Positions 40,876-43,891 of a stretch of 43,891 nt of DNA are shown here, one piece after another. The position numbers and the translations under genes were made by a program. Origin of the DNA: Acidimicrobiales bacterium (lineage in GTDB: Bacteria; Actinomycetota; Acidimicrobiia; Acidimicrobiales; RAAP-2); NCBI GenBank assembly GCA_025362585.1, contig JANYFR010000005.1, positions 1 to 43,891 of the forward strand, read 5' to 3'. Position 1 is the first letter of the stretch; each line of letters starts with the position of its first letter. Below the pieces are notes generated by a model. The model did no database searches. It worked only from the letters and a program-made list of their open reading frames with translations, and had not been told where the DNA came from.

Positions 40876-43800
40876 TCAACGCCAGTCGCGTGACGGTGCC
40901 GTCGCGCCGAGGACGAGGGGCTCGACGAACTCGGCCGACAGCGCCACGCTGCCCTGGCCGCGCTGTAACGAGCCGCGGATGAGCAGGGCCGGCGAGCCGC
41001 GCGCCACCGACGACCACCGGGCCCACGCGCCCTTGGAGAAGATCACGTTGACGTGACCGGTCTCGTCCTCCAAATTCACGAAGACCGCGCCGTTGGCCGT
41101 CTCGGGGTGCTGGCGGTGCGTCACGACCCCCGCGACGAGGACCCGGGGACCCTCCACCGCGAACAGCGCGTCGGCCCGGGTCACCCCGCGCGCGTGGAGC
41201 GAGTCGCGCACCAGCGCGATGGCGGTCGCCTCGGGCGTGAGTCCCATCGACCAGAGGTCGTCGGCCACCCGCTCCATCTCACTCGGGCTCGGCAGCGCCG
41301 GTGCGACGAGGCCCGTCACCACCCCGGCCAGTCGGTCGGGGGTCGCCTGCGCGGCGGCGCCGGCCGACCACGCGAGCGCGCGACGACTGGCGCCGAACGA
41401 GTCGAGGGCGCCGGCGGCCGCGAGCACCTCGAGGTGGTGCTGCTGGGCGCCGGCACGTCGCACGAGGTCCGGGCCGTCGCGCCACGGCGCACCCTCGACG
41501 ATGCGCGTCGCCAGTTCGGTGCCGATCGAGCGCAGGGCGCCGAGGCCGAGGCGCACGACGGGACTCTCGGGTGCACCCTCGAGCGCCGCGCCGAGCGCCG
41601 AGCGATTCACGTCGGGACGCTCGACCACCACGCCGTGGCGCTGAGCGTCGGCGACCAGGCTCTGCGGCGACCAGAAGCCCATGGGCTGGGCGTTCAACAG
41701 CGAGACGAGGAACGCCGCCGGGTAGTGGTGCTTCAGCCACGCCGAGCAGTAGACGAGGTGGGCGAAGGAGACGGCGTGACTCTCGGGGAAACCGAAGTTC
41801 GCGAACGCCGACAGCGCGTCGAAGAGTTGGTCGGCCGCGGCCCCGGTGACCCCGTTCTGCGCCATGCCCGCGTAGAAACGGCTCTTCAGCTTCATCATGC
41901 GCAGCTCCGAGCGCTTCGCGGCCATGGCCTGGCGCAGTTCGTCGGCCTCGGCCGGCGAGAAGCCCGCGATCGCCACCGCCATCTCCATCAGCTGCTCTTG
42001 GAACAGCGGCACGCCGAGCGTGCGCCGAAGAATCGGCTCGAGTCGGGGGTGCAGGTAGGTGACGGGCTCGTCGCCGCGTCGTCGTCGGATGTAGGGGTTG
42101 ACCGCGTTGCCCTGGATGGGACCCGGGCGGATCAGCGCCACCTCGATGACGAGGTCGTAGAAGCAGCGCGGGCGCACGCGCGGCAACGTCGCCATCTGCG
42201 CGCGCGACTCCACCTGGAAGACGCCCACCGTGTCGGCCTCGCAGAGTAGGTCGTAGACCGCGTCCTCCTGGGCGAGCGCCCCGAGGTCGATGGTGACGCC
42301 GTGGAACGACTCGACCTCCTTGACGGCCTTGTGCAGCGCGTCGAGCATCCCCAGTCCCAGGAGGTCGAACTTCACGAGACCGATTGCCGCGCAGTCGTCC
42401 TTGTCCCACTGCAGCACGGTACGCCCGGGCATCCGACCCCACTCGATCGGACAGACCTCGATGACCGGCCGATCGCACAGCACCATGCCGGCCGAGTGGA
42501 TACCGAGGTGACGGGGCCGGTTCAGCAGCTGGGTCGCCATCGTGGTCACCATGGCCGGCACGTCGGGACCGAGGGCGGTCATCGTGTGACGGTCGACGCT
42601 GTCGCGCAGCGTGGTGGCCTGCTCCTCGGTGAATCCGAAGGCCCGCGCCACGTCGCGCAGCGCCGAGCGTGGACGGTACGTGATCACCGCCGCCACCTGG
42701 GCCGCGTGGCGACGACCGTAGCGCTCGTAGACGTACTGGATCACCTCCTCGCGCCGACCCGATTCGATGTCGACGTCGATGTCGGGGGGACCGTCACGCG
42801 CCGGGGAGAGGAAGCGCTCGAAGAACAGGTTGAGCTTCACCGCGTCGGCGTTGGTGATGCCGAGCGAGAAGCAGACCGCCGAGTTCGCCGCCGAGCCGCG
42901 GCCCTGACAGTAGATGTCGTGACGCCGACAGAACTCGGTGATGTCCCAGACGGTGAGGAAGTAGCCCGCGAATCCGAGACTCCCGATGACGCCCAGCTCG
43001 TGGTCGATCTGACGCCACGCCCCCGGCACGCGTTCGTGCTCGCGCGTGCCGTAGCGCGCGGTCGCGCCTTCGGCCACGAGCTGTTCGAGGTAGGACTGCT
43101 CGTCCAGACCGGCCGGCGTCGCGAACGGCGGCAGGTTCGGCGCGACGAGGCGCAAATCGAAGGCGAGCGTGCTCGCGACCTCGCCGGCGGCGTCGACCAC
43201 GCCGGGCCAGCGCGCGAAACGACGACGCTGTTCGGCGTCACTGCGCAGGTGCGCGAGCGGTGACGCGTTCAGCCAGCCCTCCATCTCCTCGAGGCTCTGG
43301 CGCGCGCGGATTGCCGCGAGGACGTTCGCGCGCGCGAACCCGTCGGGGGTGGCGGAGTGCACGTTGTTCGTCGCCACCAGCGTGACGTCGTGGCGAACGG
43401 CGAGCTCGGCCAGCACGTCGTTGCGCGCCACGTCGTCGGGGGCACCGTGGTCCCAGAGCTCGACCGCCACGCTGTCGCGTCCGAAGGCCCCGACGAGACG
43501 TTCGAGGGCGCGCTCGGCGGCGCGCGGGCCCTTCGCCATCAGCGCGCGGGTGAGCGGTCCCTTACGACATCCACTCAACACCAGCCACTCCTTGGCGTAC
43601 GAGGAGACCTCGTCGAGGCTGAATCGCGGCGCGCCCTTCTCCCCGCGCGCTAGGTGCGCCTCGCCGAGCATCGTGGCGAGACGGCGGTACCCGTCGGGCG
43701 AACGGGCCAGCACGACGAGGTGCTCGCCGGAGGGGTCGGGCACGCCAACGCGATCGTCGTCGCCGTCGATGGTCTCCTCACTACCGAAGATCGTGGCGAG

Positions 43801-43891
43801 CCCGAAGGCCCGCGCGGCCTCCGCGAAGCGCACCACGCCGTAGAGGCCGTGGTGGTCGGTCAGGGCAAGTCCCGACAGACCGAGGCGCTGC
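40876..43891 (-). CDS. dnaE2: Error-prone DNA polymerase DnaE2 (ImuC), N-terminus beyond the window
   Basis: About 1004 residues are visible; the frame is open through the right edge (GLSGLALTDHHGLYGVVRFAEAA, the PHP domain start), so only a short N-terminal piece is missing. Palm motif GPPDIDVDIESGRREEVIQYVYERYG carries the catalytic Asp pair. CQGRGSAANSAVCF precedes it, and the finger segment FVSLLNAQPMGFWSPQSLVADAQRHG is typical of DnaE2. The C-terminal HhH and OB-fold end with GVVTHRQHPETANGAVFVNLEDETGHVNVIF. The about 1050-residue size and lack of the long DnaE1 C-terminus favour DnaE2, the lesion-bypass polymerase of the ImuA'-ImuB-DnaE2 mutasome. No imuA/imuB is visible here, and LexA control cannot be judged without the promoter. 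Confidence 0.92.
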   Translation of the reverse strand, partial: QRLGLSGLALTDHHGLYGVVRFAEAARAFGLATIFGSEETIDGDDDRVGVPDPSGEHLVVLARSPDGYRRLATMLGEAHLARGEKGAPRFSLDEVSSYAKEWLVLSGCRKGPLTRALMAKGPRAAERALERLVGAFGRDSVAVELWDHGAPDDVARNDVLAELAVRHDVTLVATNNVHSATPDGFARANVLAAIRARQSLEEMEGWLNASPLAHLRSDAEQRRRFARWPGVVDAAGEVASTLAFDLRLVAPNLPPFATPAGLDEQSYLEQLVAEGATARYGTREHERVPGAWRQIDHELGVIGSLGFAGYFLTVWDITEFCRRHDIYCQGRGSAANSAVCFSLGITNADAVKLNLFFERFLSPARDGPPDIDVDIESGRREEVIQYVYERYGRRHAAQVAAVITYRPRSALRDVARAFGFTEEQATTLRDSVDRHTMTALGPDVPAMVTTMATQLLNRPRHLGIHSAGMVLCDRPVIEVCPIEWGRMPGRTVLQWDKDDCAAIGLVKFDLLGLGMLDALHKAVKEVESFHGVTIDLGALAQEDAVYDLLCEADTVGVFQVESRAQMATLPRVRPRCFYDLVIEVALIRPGPIQGNAVNPYIRRRRGDEPVTYLHPRLEPILRRTLGVPLFQEQLMEMAVAIAGFSPAEADELRQAMAAKRSELRMMKLKSRFYAGMAQNGVTGAAADQLFDALSAFANFGFPESHAVSFAHLVYCSAWLKHHYPAAFLVSLLNAQPMGFWSPQSLVADAQRHGVVVERPDVNRSALGAALEGAPESPVVRLGLGALRSIGTELATRIVEGAPWRDGPDLVRRAGAQQHHLEVLAAAGALDSFGASRRALAWSAGAAAQATPDRLAGVVTGLVAPALPSPSEMERVADDLWSMGLTPEATAIALVRDSLHARGVTRADALFAVEGPRVLVAGVVTHRQHPETANGAVFVNLEDETGHVNVIFSKGAWARWSSVARGSPALLIRGSLQRGQGSVALSAEFVEPLVLGATAPSRDWR

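Noticed and set aside
41053-42249. 398-codon plus-strand ORF opposite dnaE2
   Set aside because: Antisense shadow; dnaE2 motifs on the other strand are unambiguous.

Overview
The window looks like a chromosomal segment of a GC-rich actinobacterium. The evidence is an MptB-like polyprenol-phosphomannose mannosyltransferase, tandem mycothiol-amidase-type PIG-L enzymes, a stand-alone DnaE2 polymerase, frequent GTG/TTG starts and several starts placed 6-7 nt after a TANNNT -10 element (leaderless style). I suspect Acidimicrobiia or a neighbouring deep-branching class, but nothing here (no rRNA or tRNA) proves it.

Layout. 1-341: the edge of a small basic minus-strand gene, and a perfect dyad that supplies divergent -35 boxes between it and a ferritin-like gene (342-872). 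1119-4280: a tightly overlapping four-gene operon (acyl-CoA dehydrogenase-like, PIG-L deacetylase, NodS-like methyltransferase, family 2 glycosyltransferase), the most intriguing biosynthetic unit here. 4281-5473: a decayed IS3-type element abutting the C-terminal remnant of a PfkB sugar kinase, followed by a convergent short-chain dehydrogenase. 6676-14383: a secreted Ser/Thr-rich FN3/Ig-like surface protein followed by three polytopic GT-C-type glycosyltransferases, suggesting cell-surface glycosylation.

14462-22184 (all minus) is a Liv-type ABC importer (livH-M-G-F and binding protein) running into a class III CoA transferase, a crotonase and a small dimeric-barrel protein: uptake followed by CoA activation of an unknown acid. 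22355-29033 (all minus) is a proline-iminopeptidase-family hydrolase gene followed by a complete peptide ABC importer. In both importer operons the binding-protein gene is followed by a long near-perfect stem-loop without a U-tract, probably a device for unequal expression.

29235-32314 holds a small Pro/Thr-rich exported protein, ychF and ahcY. 32479-34151 (minus) carries two tandem Mca/MshB-like PIG-L amidases. 34240-37476 (minus) pairs an Nramp-fold transporter whose metal-site motifs are changed (DPGN to DAGA, MPH to APW) with a soluble PRC-MgtE_N-CBS protein lacking the MgtE channel. A 44-codon upstream ORF overlaps the transporter start. 37579-40874 has a threonine-aldolase-type enzyme divergent from a hotdog thioesterase, then FabH and a nucleotidyltransferase. 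The right edge is the error-prone polymerase gene dnaE2, truncated by the window.

All assignments come from reading motifs by eye; no database search or structure prediction was run.
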